Assembly: GCA_964551035.1 (NCBI GenBank)
Contig: CAZKBK010000008.1
Span: forward strand, 62,001-126,000
DNA from: Chryseosolibacter sp964551035
Lineage (GTDB): Bacteria; Bacteroidota; Bacteroidia; Cytophagales; Cyclobacteriaceae
Reading direction: 5' to 3'
DNA length: 64,000 bases
Part shown: positions 35,834 to 44,774 of the stretch, one piece after another
Layout: each line of letters opens with the position of its first letter
Numbering within the stretch: position 1 is the stretch's first letter
Position numbers and translations under genes: made by a program
The notes under the pieces: generated by a model
What the model was told of the DNA's origin: nothing
The model's input: the letters and a program-made list of their open reading frames with translations, nothing else
Database searches by the model: none

Positions 35834-38119
35834 ATGCTTGCCTCAAAGGAACTTCAAAACAACCCGCATCTCTACGTTTTTCTTCCCCTACTCTACCTTG
35901 TCTGGTCGGACGCCGTACTGACTTCCCACGAGATGAGTGTGATCCGGGATAACATCGCCAAGCAAGACTGGATGACGGACCACGAAAAGCGGTTCCTGTT
36001 TTCGTTTCTAAACCCGACAACTCCACCGTCTTCCGCCGAACTGAAACGCTGGCTTGGGAAGATCCGGGCGTCAACGCAAGCCGCCACTGACGGTAAAACC
36101 ATTGGCGCCATCGGTCTGGCGCTCGCCAATCAGCACGGGGCGTCGCGCCTGGATGCCATTGGTGAAAGCCTGGCAACCATCGAAAGCGAACTCGGTCTGA
36201 TCAGCCGGGAAGCGTTGTTTCTCTTCAATGCCGGGGCACGTCAAACGTTCACCGAGACGCAGCAGACGGAATACACGTTCAATGTCGATGCCATGGGCGA
36301 CATCCTTGACGGAAAGCAGAAAAAGCACATCTCGGCCCTCAGGGCAATGATCGCCTCCAAAGAATTCCAACTCGCGCAACCCGAAGCTATTCACGATTAT
36401 CGGAAACAGGTGCTGAAATGGTGCCGGGTGCTTGCACGCCAGGGGTACGGAGCGATTGCCTACCCAAAGGAATACGGTGGCGCCAACGACATGGAGGCGT
36501 ATTTTACGGTCATGGAAACGCTGAGCTATCACGACCTTAGCCTGGTGGTAAAGTTCGGCGTCCAGTTCGGCCTCTTCGGGATGAGCATCTACTTCCTCGG
36601 TACCGAACACCATCACCGGCGTTACCTGAAGGACGTTGGCACGCTGGACCTTCCCGGCTGTTTTGCCATGACGGAAATCGGACACGGTTCCAACGTCAGG
36701 GGAATCGAGACCACCGCAACATACCAGCACAGCGAAAAGTGCTTTATTATCAACACGCCGCATGAGACCGCAAGCAAGGAGTTCATTGGCAACGCGGCCC
36801 TTCATGGCCGCATGGCAACGGTGTTTACGAAACTGATTGTCGACGGACACGATTACGGCGTCAGCGCATTCCTTGTTCCCATCAGGGACCAGGCAGGGCA
36901 GGCCATGCCGGGCGTCACGATCGAAGATTGCGGAAAAAAGATGGGCTTGAACGGTGTCGACAACGGGATTCTGCATTTTGACAATGTGCGCATTCCCAGG
37001 GAAAACATGCTGGACCGGTTTGCACAGGTCGACGACAACGGCAAATTCCAGAGTCCTATTTCAAGTGACAACCGCCGGTTTTTCACCATGCTGGGCACGC
37101 TCGTGGGGGGCCGCATCGGCATCCCCCGCTGTGGCCTGAGCGCGGCAAAAACCGGACTGGCCATCGCTATCCGGTACGGCGACCAGCGGCGACAATTCGG
37201 ACCGGAAGGCGCACCGGAGGTACCTATCCTGAACTACCGCACACACCAGCGCCGCCTCATGCCCCTGCTCGCAAACGGATACGCCCTTCATTTTGCGTTG
37301 CAATATCTCACAGACCGGTTCATGACCCGTACCGACGCAGATATGCAGGAGATCGAAGCGCTGGCAGCGGGGCTGAAGGCGTGGGCAACCTGGAACACCA
37401 CACGCACGTTGCAGGAATGTCGCGAGTGTTGCGGTGGGAAGGGCTACATGTCGGAGAACCGCATCGACGACCTTAAGAACGACACCGACGTGTTCACCAC
37501 GTTTGAGGGCGACAACACCGTGCTCATCCAACTTGTCGCCAAAAGCCGGCTTACCGGGTTCGCGCAGGAATTCAGCAGCATGAACCTGTTCGGAATCCTT
37601 AACTACGTAACCCAGCAGGCGCGCACCACACTGGCCGAAAAGAATCCCTTCGCGGTGCGAAACACCGATGACGAACACCTCATGGATCCCGAGTTCCATC
37701 TGAATGCTTTTTCATGGCGCGAGCGAAGCATCCTTTCGTCGGCAGCGCGCCGGCTCAAAAGCTACATCGACGACGGGATGGATTCATTCGAAGCCTTCAA
37801 CCAATGCCAGGACCACCTGGTACAGGTAGGCATGGCCTATGTGGAACGCATTATCCTTGAGGAATTTCAAAATGCCATCCAACGGATCGCGGACGATCCG
37901 TGCAAACAATCGCTGAAGCGCCTGGCATCCCTGTTCGCCCTGTCGCAGATAGAGAAAAACAAGGGATGGTATCTCGAGAACGGATATCTCGAAGGTGTGA
38001 AGACCAAGGCAATCCGCAAAATGGTGGACAGGCTATGCTCCGAAGCAAGGCACGAAGCGGTCCCGCTTGTCAATGCTTTTCGGATCCCCGATGCGTGCCT
38101 GGCGCCCATCGCGCGATGA
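35834..38119 (+). CDS. Acyl-CoA oxidase/dehydrogenase-like flavoprotein
   Basis: A 761-residue protein. The first 170 residues are a helical extension not found in ordinary acyl-CoA dehydrogenases ('LPLLYLVWSDAVLTSHEMSV' resembles a TerB-like acidic helical domain). Then come the dehydrogenase domains: 'LARQGYGAIAYPKEYGGAND', 'GCFAMTEIGHGSNVRGIETT' (FAD/substrate loop), 'KKMGLNGVDNGILHFDNVRI', and the oxidase-type C-terminal motif 'VFTTFEGDNTVLIQLVAKS' whose Glu is the expected catalytic base. The overall form is closer to acyl-CoA oxidases (ACOX) than to short dehydrogenases. It should introduce the C2-C3 double bond in fatty acyl-CoA. Cytoplasmic; single gene. Confidence 0.88.
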   Translation: MLASKELQNNPHLYVFLPLLYLVWSDAVLTSHEMSVIRDNIAKQDWMTDHEKRFLFSFLNPTTPPSSAELKRWLGKIRASTQAATDGKTIGAIGLALANQHGASRLDAIGESLATIESELGLISREALFLFNAGARQTFTETQQTEYTFNVDAMGDILDGKQKKHISALRAMIASKEFQLAQPEAIHDYRKQVLKWCRVLARQGYGAIAYPKEYGGANDMEAYFTVMETLSYHDLSLVVKFGVQFGLFGMSIYFLGTEHHHRRYLKDVGTLDLPGCFAMTEIGHGSNVRGIETTATYQHSEKCFIINTPHETASKEFIGNAALHGRMATVFTKLIVDGHDYGVSAFLVPIRDQAGQAMPGVTIEDCGKKMGLNGVDNGILHFDNVRIPRENMLDRFAQVDDNGKFQSPISSDNRRFFTMLGTLVGGRIGIPRCGLSAAKTGLAIAIRYGDQRRQFGPEGAPEVPILNYRTHQRRLMPLLANGYALHFALQYLTDRFMTRTDADMQEIEALAAGLKAWATWNTTRTLQECRECCGGKGYMSENRIDDLKNDTDVFTTFEGDNTVLIQLVAKSRLTGFAQEFSSMNLFGILNYVTQQARTTLAEKNPFAVRNTDDEHLMDPEFHLNAFSWRERSILSSAARRLKSYIDDGMDSFEAFNQCQDHLVQVGMAYVERIILEEFQNAIQRIADDPCKQSLKRLASLFALSQIEKNKGWYLENGYLEGVKTKAIRKMVDRLCSEARHEAVPLVNAFRIPDACLAPIAR

Positions 38120-38252
38120 CTGCATTCGATTGCAACTTCGCCCGCAGACCCGGTTGACCTTTTAATACAGATAACGCTTCCGCCGCATATTTACGTCGAC
38201 TACCTTCGCGCCGGTTCCGGCGTGGCCTGAAATTCTTCAACGCATCGACCGA

Positions 38253-39485
38253 ATGGCGAAACGGCAACAGTTCATTCTTATTCTTACGCTTGGAGCGCTC
38301 TCCACCATCAGCCCGTTTTCCATCGATATGTACTTGCCGGGGTTTCCGGCAATTGCCGATGACCTGGATACGACCATCGCGCAGGTACAACTCTCCCTCA
38401 CGAGCTACTTCGTAGGCATTGCCGCGGGGCAACTGCTTTACGGCCCGCTTCTCGACAGGTATGGACGAAAACCGCCGCTTTATGCCGGCCTTTCTGTTTA
38501 TGTGATCACGTCGCTCGGATGCGCCTTTACGGAATCGATCGACGCGCTGGTTACGATGCGGTTTTTTCAGGCGTTAGGTGGATGCGCGGGGATGGTGGCC
38601 GCCCAGGCTTTGGTGCGCGACCTTTTTCACGTCAGCAGGACGGCGCAGGCTTTCAGTTGGATTACCCTGGTGATCGCCGTATCGCCCATGATCGCCCCTA
38701 CCGTGGGCGGGTATGTCACGGTGGCCTTCGGATGGCACGCCGTGTTCGTCCTTCTTGGCATTATTGCCGTAGTCATCCTCGCCGGGGTCTACCTCATCCT
38801 CCCCGACGGAAAAGGCGCAGATCCCGATATTTCCCTGCGTCCTAAAGCGGTATTGAAAAACTTCCTGAAGGTGTCAAGCCAATCGCAATTTCTGGTGTAC
38901 GGCCTTGCGGGTGGCATTGCCAGCGCCGGACCCTTCGCGTATATCGCCGGGTCGGCTTACGTTTTCATCAACATCTATGGAACCTCCGAGCAGGAGTATG
39001 GATGGATCTTCGCGATCATTGGCGGAAGCATCATCGGGGGCACGCAACTCAACCACTTGTTGTTAAGAAGGTTTTCAAGCCAGCAGGTCGTAAAATATAC
39101 GCTCACGCTTCAAGCCCTTCTCGGCGTCGTACTCCTGACCGGAACCGTTTTTCAATGGTATGACAAAACGGCGTTCGTCCTGGCAACGGTATTCTTTCTC
39201 GCCGGCCACGGCCTTGTTAACGCGAATGCGACGGCGTTGTCGCTGGCTCCATTTTCCCGTTACGCCGGAAGCGCGGCGTCCCTCCTCGGCAGCTTCAGAA
39301 TGGCTATGGGCGGCATCGTCTCCGGTCTCGTGAGCGCCCTGCACAACGAGACCGCCATTCCTATGATCGCGGTCATGGTGGGGTGCACCGTCATCGGCGG
39401 ACTCGTCCTGCTGTCGGGAAGATCGACCGTCAAATACCGCGCGCGCAGGAAAGACATCGAGGAAAAACCCGACCTCCTTCTCTAA
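38253..39485 (+). CDS. Bcr/CflA-family MFS drug-efflux transporter
   Basis: A 410-residue protein with 12 predicted membrane segments. The first segment and loop 'STISPFSIDMYLPGFPAIAD' and the motif 'GQLLYGPLLDRYGRKPPLYA' are typical of the Bcr/CflA (DHA1) branch. It is an inner-membrane proton-driven exporter for drugs or metabolites such as bicyclomycin or amino acids; the real substrate is not deducible. It follows the acyl-CoA oxidase gene by 133 bases, enough for its own promoter. Confidence 0.9.
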   Translation: MAKRQQFILILTLGALSTISPFSIDMYLPGFPAIADDLDTTIAQVQLSLTSYFVGIAAGQLLYGPLLDRYGRKPPLYAGLSVYVITSLGCAFTESIDALVTMRFFQALGGCAGMVAAQALVRDLFHVSRTAQAFSWITLVIAVSPMIAPTVGGYVTVAFGWHAVFVLLGIIAVVILAGVYLILPDGKGADPDISLRPKAVLKNFLKVSSQSQFLVYGLAGGIASAGPFAYIAGSAYVFINIYGTSEQEYGWIFAIIGGSIIGGTQLNHLLLRRFSSQQVVKYTLTLQALLGVVLLTGTVFQWYDKTAFVLATVFFLAGHGLVNANATALSLAPFSRYAGSAASLLGSFRMAMGGIVSGLVSALHNETAIPMIAVMVGCTVIGGLVLLSGRSTVKYRARRKDIEEKPDLLL

Positions 39486-39540
39486 GCCGCCATCCCCCTT
39501 CGCTCACGGCTGGCATACGATTTTATCGTTGCTTGGGATC

Positions 39541-40035
39541 ATGGCAAGATCTGAAATGCATCCGCTGAAGACCTCCCTGCAGTTGGAAGATGAAATCGAA
39601 CTTCACAAAAAGGCCTGGATCGTTCAACGGGTTGGCTGGGTTCTGCTCTTCCTCACAGTTATTGCCGCCTCCGTCGGGCTGTTTGGCAATGGTATCCTCA
39701 GCAAAAGAACGATGACAAAAAGTGGAACTGAAATCAGGTTCGAGCGTTTCGCGCGCCTGGAAAGCCCGTTTGTACTGCGAATTGAGACGAGCGCGGTCGG
39801 ACCCCTAACCACGGTGGCGTTGCCGCAGGCATACCTCACCGAGATGAAGATCCGTCAGGTTCAGCCGCAGCCCGCTTCAGAGGAAGTAAAAAAAGGAATG
39901 ACCGTCTTCTCATTTTCTGTTGACGATGGCGCCGTTATCAACTTTTTCCTGGAGCCGCAAACGATCGGTACTCTCCAGGGCCAATTCCTTGTGAACAACA
40001 CGTCGTTCGACGTCTCTCAATACATTTACCCATAG
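39541..40035 (+). CDS. Hypothetical single-pass membrane protein
   Basis: I do not recognise this 164-residue protein. From the ATG at 39541 it has a hydrophilic start, one membrane segment (VLLFLTVIAASVGLFGNGIL, about residues 30-50) and a predicted beta-rich outer part ending 'LVNNTSFDVSQYIYP'. Two bases after its stop the start of a DUF421 protein follows, so the pair forms an operon; a small membrane partner next to DUF421/YetF-like proteins is plausible. The frame also opens at a TTG at 39529. Confidence 0.7.
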   Translation: MARSEMHPLKTSLQLEDEIELHKKAWIVQRVGWVLLFLTVIAASVGLFGNGILSKRTMTKSGTEIRFERFARLESPFVLRIETSAVGPLTTVALPQAYLTEMKIRQVQPQPASEEVKKGMTVFSFSVDDGAVINFFLEPQTIGTLQGQFLVNNTSFDVSQYIYP

Positions 40036-40037
40036 CC

Positions 40038-40084
40038 ATGAATCCAGTAGTTCGGGCCGTGGCGATCTATCTTTCCTCTTGTTG
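40038..40084 (+). pseudogene. N-terminal fragment of the DUF421 protein (frameshifted)
   Basis: The ATG at 40038 opens 'MNPVVRAVAIYL', which is the normal start of DUF421/YetF-like proteins, but the frame stops after SSC at the TGA at 40083. One extra base in 'CTTTCC' (about 40069-40073) would give 'AIYLFLLLIFRIIGKKS' and rejoin the frame of the next feature. Confidence 0.65.
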
Positions 40085-40492
40085 ATCTTCAGGATCATTG
40101 GAAAAAAAAGTCTGGCAGAGTCCACAACATTCGATTTCGTGTTACTGCTCGTCCTCGGCGAAGTTACGCAGCAGGCGCTCGTTGGCCAGGACTACTCGCT
40201 GACCAACGCTTTAATACTGATTACGTCGCTGATCGCCGTTGATTTGGCGTTTAGTTTCCTGAAGGACAAGTTCCCGGGATTTGGAAAGGCAGCCGAAGGT
40301 ATTCCGCTGATTATCGTTAACAACGGAAAGCCGCTCAGGGAGCGGATGCATAAGCTGAAAGTCTCCGAAGAGGATGTCCTTGAATCCGCGCGCCTCACCT
40401 TTGGCCTGGAGGCAATGGATGAAATCAAGTACGCAATCCTCGAAAAAGACGGCTCCATCTCGATCGTGCCAGCGAAAAAACATACCCCTTAG
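40079..40492 (+). CDS. DUF421 (YetF-like) membrane protein, main part
   Basis: The frame gives 137 residues of a DUF421 protein: 'FRIIGKKSLAESTTFDFVLL', 'LGEVTQQALVGQDYSLTNAL', a membrane segment (ILITSLIAVDLAFSF) and the C-terminal soluble domain (LIIVNNGKPLRERMHKLKV, LTFGLEAMDEIKYAILEKDG). The normal N-terminal membrane helix is encoded in the preceding frame, so a one-base frameshift splits the gene; a TTG at 40079 could start a shortened product lacking part of the first helix. Either the gene is damaged or the sequence has a missing base. It sits directly behind a single-pass membrane protein gene. Confidence 0.8.
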   Translation: MLIFRIIGKKSLAESTTFDFVLLLVLGEVTQQALVGQDYSLTNALILITSLIAVDLAFSFLKDKFPGFGKAAEGIPLIIVNNGKPLRERMHKLKVSEEDVLESARLTFGLEAMDEIKYAILEKDGSISIVPAKKHTP

Positions 40493-40508
40493 AAATATAC
40501 GCCACTTC

Positions 40509-40545
40509 CGCAGGCATAAATCCGCGACAACCGCCGATGCCTGCG
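40509..40545. terminator. Inverted repeat between convergent genes
   Basis: CGCAGGCAT (40509-40517) and ATGCCTGCG (40537-40545) are a perfect 9-bp inverted repeat with a 19-base loop, between the DUF421 gene (plus) and the M48 gene (minus). No T-run follows, so terminator function is only probable. Confidence 0.45.
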
Positions 40546-40548
40546 CGA

Positions 40549-42024
40549 CTATCTCCCGGTCACCGCGGAGGCCGCCGACCGCTCAACTACCTTGATGAGC
40601 ATACCCCGTTCGACAGGTTCGGCAAGGGACATTCCATTGAGAATGGCATGTTCCTCCATTCGATTTGACGCTACACCGAGGCGTGAGAGGGCATCACTGA
40701 GCGGGCCGTTGGAAGGAACGGTCTTGACGCGAATGCGTTCCGGCTGCCGGTTGATCTTATCGGGGTCGTTAAGTTCGCGGAATCCGCCCATCGTGTTCTG
40801 AAAGAGACGGCTGTAGGTATTGAAGGTGGAGGATGCGGAAGCACCGACCATCGCGTAATAATTTCCACCGTGCCGGATCACATAACTCAGTGTGCGGATG
40901 GGTTGCTGGCCTTGTTGTTGCTGGTCGGCGACCATCACGATGGCGGGCAATCCATTCACCTGATGGGATTCCGACTCGACCAGCGTCAACTGGAAATTCT
41001 GAAGTACAGCCTGGGCGGCGTTTTCCAGCGAATTGCCCTGAACAAGCATCAGCAACATGAGCGCGTTCCCGTCAGGGGCCACCATTTGTACCTGCTGCGG
41101 CGTATTCTGAATATTCCATTGTGTCGGCAACGGGAATTCAAAGCGCAACACCGGATGGTAGAAGTGGTTGTTTTCAACAAAACCCTGCTTCGGATCCTCG
41201 CCATAGACAATTCCATCGATCATCTGAAGGTATCGGTTGCGATTAACATCGAGTTCGCCCGACGCGTCAAGTTTCCTTTTCCACTCCTCTGCTTCCCGCG
41301 CGACCTTTACTTCGCGGTTCGCAGGGTCGGGGTGCGTCGATAAGAACGTGGGGATCTCGTCGGCGCCGGATTGCTCCCCAAGCCGGTCCAGGGTCTCAAA
41401 GAACCCGGCCATCTCACTAGCGTCATATCCGATCTTCGTCGAATATTCCACGCCCAGTTTGTCGGACTGACTTTCCGCGTCCCGGCCAAATTTCAGAAAC
41501 AGCAATTGGACGCCGGTGCTTGCCAGGTCCGCGACCTGCGCAAACTCCGGCGAAATAACGGAACCAGCCACCAATCCGATCTGTGCCAGCGTTGCCTTGC
41601 TGTATTGTTTTGCCGAATGCCGCGCGGTAATGTGACCGATCTCGTGCCCAAGAACGCCGGCGAATTCGGCTTCGTTGTTGAAGTGGGCCATGATGCCCCT
41701 GGTAAAGTACACGTAACCGCCGGGAACAGCAAACGCGTTGACAACGGGAGAGTCCAGTATTTTGAACTCATAGGGCAAGTCCGGCCGGTGTGAGATCGCG
41801 GCCATTTCCTCTCCTTTCTCCGTAATGAAATGTTGTAATTCAGCGTCGTCGTAGACGCCAAATGTGTTCGTAATCTGGGGATCGGATTGTTTTCCCATGG
41901 CAATTTCCTGTTCCCTGGAGAGCAACATAAAGTCACGCTTCCCGGTTACGGGATTCTTTGCACAGGAGTTCACTACCATCGAAAAAGCAACCATACAGCC
42001 CGCCGCAAGCAGTCGTCTCATCAT
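40549..42024 (-). CDS. M48-family zinc metalloprotease, lipoprotein
   Basis: A 491-residue lipoprotein (lipobox VVNSC, Cys21). The zinc motif HEIGH is at residues 127-131 ('GVLGHEIGHITARHSAKQ') and the third ligand Glu is expected in the 'GRDAESQSDKLGVEY' stretch. The C-terminal 200 residues hold the BepA/LoiP-like extension ('FEFPLPTQWNIQNTPQQVQM') often seen in periplasmic M48 proteases. These act in outer-membrane protein quality control. Its last residues form a LysM/TPR-like tail 'SDALSRLGVASNRMEEHAI'. Transcribed towards the DUF421 gene. Confidence 0.92.
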   Translation of the reverse strand: MMRRLLAAGCMVAFSMVVNSCAKNPVTGKRDFMLLSREQEIAMGKQSDPQITNTFGVYDDAELQHFITEKGEEMAAISHRPDLPYEFKILDSPVVNAFAVPGGYVYFTRGIMAHFNNEAEFAGVLGHEIGHITARHSAKQYSKATLAQIGLVAGSVISPEFAQVADLASTGVQLLFLKFGRDAESQSDKLGVEYSTKIGYDASEMAGFFETLDRLGEQSGADEIPTFLSTHPDPANREVKVAREAEEWKRKLDASGELDVNRNRYLQMIDGIVYGEDPKQGFVENNHFYHPVLRFEFPLPTQWNIQNTPQQVQMVAPDGNALMLLMLVQGNSLENAAQAVLQNFQLTLVESESHQVNGLPAIVMVADQQQQGQQPIRTLSYVIRHGGNYYAMVGASASSTFNTYSRLFQNTMGGFRELNDPDKINRQPERIRVKTVPSNGPLSDALSRLGVASNRMEEHAILNGMSLAEPVERGMLIKVVERSAASAVTGR

Positions 42025-42104
42025 TTTAGATACAGTTATTGATTCCGGCTGGACTGTTAAAAATACATACCCGACAACCTGCGCTTCCCGAAGCCGCCGG
42101 GCAG

Positions 42105-44771
42105 TTACTTCTCTCCCCTTTCGATAGCTTTCGTAATGGACCGAACGATCCCATCGAGTTCGTTGGCCGCATGCTGGAGATGTTTGCCGATTACACGGCC
42201 CTCATCGTCAAGGCGGGTTTTGAGGATAAGGTTGATGAGGCCGAGGATGCTGGCCAATGGACTGCGCAGCTTATGCGCATTGATAAAAGCGTACTCCTCG
42301 AGCGCTCGGTTCTTTTTTTCAAGTTCCTGTGTCCGCTGGTTGACCAGCATTTCGAGGTTTTCGTTGATGCCCTTTATCTCTTCGGCTTGCGCCATGATTT
42401 CCTCGTTCTGTGCCTGGATTTCCTCCGTCTTCCGCTGGATCTCGAGCGTGCGTTCTTCGACTTTTCGCTCGAGAATGATCTTGTCGTCGATAAGCTGGCG
42501 TTCCCTGTACTTCACAAAAGAATAGGCAAAAACGATGAGCAACGCCACCACCGCGATGTAAAAGGGAGTTGTCGTCCAAAACGGCGGCGCGATAGAAAAA
42601 TGCAGCGTCGCTTCCGGAGCACCAGCAAAGTCATCGCTGTCGGCGGACATTACGCGGAAGGTGTAATCGCCAGGGGGTAGTCGTGAGTAGGTAACGGCAT
42701 TGTCCGAGGTAGCGATCCAGTCATCGTCATAATTCTCCATCTTGTAGCGGTACTGGAGACCCGCGGCGTTCTGGAACCAGAAGCCGTGAAAGGTAATGTT
42801 GACGTTGTTTTCGTCATGGCTCAGGGAAGGCCTTTCGGAGAAATCGATCAGTTGATCGAAGACCTTCATTCGATCGATAAAAACGCACGGTTTATGCTGC
42901 GCTGCCGCCCGCTCCGGCGAGAAGCGAACGATGCCATCGGCGGTGCCCATGTACAGGTTTCCCTCGCGATCACGGGACACCGCATTCAATGTTGGAATCT
43001 TGTCGCGAAGGCCGTACTCCTCCCCTCGAAAGCGGATAGACTTTTCCACGGGGTCGATGATATCAATGCCGAGGTCGTGAACCGCAACGACGTGCCCCCG
43101 CTTGTCGGAGGTTAAAATGTTCACATCGTTGCTGCGCAGCGGTACGGCTGTTTCCATCGGCACAAACTTTCCTTCGCTAAATCGAAACAACCCGTTTCCC
43201 TGCACACTGGCCCATACCTGACCAAGGCTGTCCTCGGCGAAACCATAGACCACCTGCGACGGAAGGCCTTCATCGTAATGCAGGATCCTGCCCTCGTCGA
43301 GCACGTCAACGCCCCTTCCATCCGTTCCCAGCCAGGCCCTGCCCCTGGAATCTATAAAAACCTGATAGATGAAGTCGGATGCAAGCCCCGAAGCGCGGCT
43401 GAAGTTGGAGAACGCAACCCTGTCGCCATCCAGGGTGAGTCGCTCGACGCCCCCGAGCGTTGCCAGCCAGATCTCGTTGTCGCGGCCGGTAATCTGCAAC
43501 ACATTGCCGTTGCGCAGTTCGTCACTAAAGAATTCAACCCTGCCGGTTTCCTGTCTGATCCTGAGCAATCCCTCTCCGTACAGCCCGGCCCAAAGATCAC
43601 CCCGGTCGTCGCAGTAGAGGCTTATGACCGTATACCGACCATAGGGCGTATGGGCAAGCGGTTGTGCGTAAGTGACGGTGCCGCGAATGTCAATCGACCG
43701 TTTGAACAGTCCGTCCGGTGTTGAAAACCAAAGACTCCCGTTGCGATCCGGCGCCACGGCCAGCACGTTCCGATTTGAAGCCGGTCCCAATGACTCGATG
43801 AATTGAAGCTCTGCGCCTGAAGTCCGCACAATGCCCGCCTTCGTTCCTGCCCAGAGATTTCCTTCACGATCATTAAAGAGCGTCACAATATCGGCAAGCG
43901 CGTATCCTGGCTCTTTTCCGAAACGGTAAAGTCTGGCATTGTCGAACTGATACAACATCAGTCCGGCCTGTCTCGTGGCAAACCACATCCTGTCGTTGGT
44001 AACGATGAGGTCTGACACGGACCCGTAACTCCAGTCGGACAGGATGGAACTGAATTTTCGTGTCGACACATCATATCGGATGATTCCCGCGTCTTCGGTC
44101 GCGAACAACAGCTCGCCCGCGGAGGCCCACACGAGTTTCTTGACGATGTTGTCAGGAAGCCCATCTTCATAGTCAAGCACCTCGAGGTCAACGTCGGTAC
44201 TGTCGAGGTGGCATATCACGATCCCACCGTCGGTGCCCGCCCAGATGTTTCCCTCCTCATCCTCCAGCAGGTCGTAGACGAAAAGGTCGGGCATACCTTC
44301 CATGTCATCGACCCGGTAGAGGCGGTTGTGAACGTAATAGTAGAGCCCGTCGTTCCGCGTCGAAAACCAAAGTCGCCCACGCCTGTCGAACAGGATATCG
44401 GACACGGGGCGGGTGGCCGATCCCTCCGGCGGATCAAATGCCGTGATCTTGCCGTCGTCGAGTATGGACAGATGGCCATTTTCATGACCGATCCAGATGC
44501 GTCCAAGGGAATCCTGGGCGATTGCAGTTACCTGATCGTCCTGCAAGCTGTCGTTGACGGTATAGCGATGATAGTTCCGCCCGTCGAACCTGAACAACCC
44601 CCGGTCCGTTCCGAACCAGACAAAGCCATTGCGATCCTGGAAAATCCGATTTACATGGATCGGTTCATTCTTTTTAAGAAGGCGGTAAGTTTGAAAGAAA
44701 GGCATTTGCGCACCGACGCGAAAAGCGGTACCCAAAAGCAGCAGAAGGGAGATTGCGGTACACCTCACCAT
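42105..44771 (-). CDS. Two-component propeller sensor with HisKA-like helix but no ATPase domain
   Basis: An 888-residue protein. After a signal-like start come some 14 two-component-regulator propeller repeats ('QDRNGFVWFGTDRGLFRFDG', 'DSRGRAWLGTDGRGVDVLDE'), a Y_Y_Y domain (about 660-730, 'LPPGDYTFRVMSAD'), one membrane segment (about 735-753), a long coiled coil (about 754-825) and a final HisKA-like helix with His833 in 'FINAHKLRSPLASILGLINL'. It then ends after about 55 residues, with no HATPase domain. The hybrid/kinase homologues of this layout carry a catalytic domain, so here phosphorylation must come from elsewhere or the helix only signals by dimerisation. Co-transcribed with the YceI gene (3-base gap). 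Confidence 0.88.
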   Translation of the reverse strand: MVRCTAISLLLLLGTAFRVGAQMPFFQTYRLLKKNEPIHVNRIFQDRNGFVWFGTDRGLFRFDGRNYHRYTVNDSLQDDQVTAIAQDSLGRIWIGHENGHLSILDDGKITAFDPPEGSATRPVSDILFDRRGRLWFSTRNDGLYYYVHNRLYRVDDMEGMPDLFVYDLLEDEEGNIWAGTDGGIVICHLDSTDVDLEVLDYEDGLPDNIVKKLVWASAGELLFATEDAGIIRYDVSTRKFSSILSDWSYGSVSDLIVTNDRMWFATRQAGLMLYQFDNARLYRFGKEPGYALADIVTLFNDREGNLWAGTKAGIVRTSGAELQFIESLGPASNRNVLAVAPDRNGSLWFSTPDGLFKRSIDIRGTVTYAQPLAHTPYGRYTVISLYCDDRGDLWAGLYGEGLLRIRQETGRVEFFSDELRNGNVLQITGRDNEIWLATLGGVERLTLDGDRVAFSNFSRASGLASDFIYQVFIDSRGRAWLGTDGRGVDVLDEGRILHYDEGLPSQVVYGFAEDSLGQVWASVQGNGLFRFSEGKFVPMETAVPLRSNDVNILTSDKRGHVVAVHDLGIDIIDPVEKSIRFRGEEYGLRDKIPTLNAVSRDREGNLYMGTADGIVRFSPERAAAQHKPCVFIDRMKVFDQLIDFSERPSLSHDENNVNITFHGFWFQNAAGLQYRYKMENYDDDWIATSDNAVTYSRLPPGDYTFRVMSADSDDFAGAPEATLHFSIAPPFWTTTPFYIAVVALLIVFAYSFVKYRERQLIDDKIILERKVEERTLEIQRKTEEIQAQNEEIMAQAEEIKGINENLEMLVNQRTQELEKKNRALEEYAFINAHKLRSPLASILGLINLILKTRLDDEGRVIGKHLQHAANELDGIVRSITKAIERGEK

Positions 44772-44774
44772 GGC

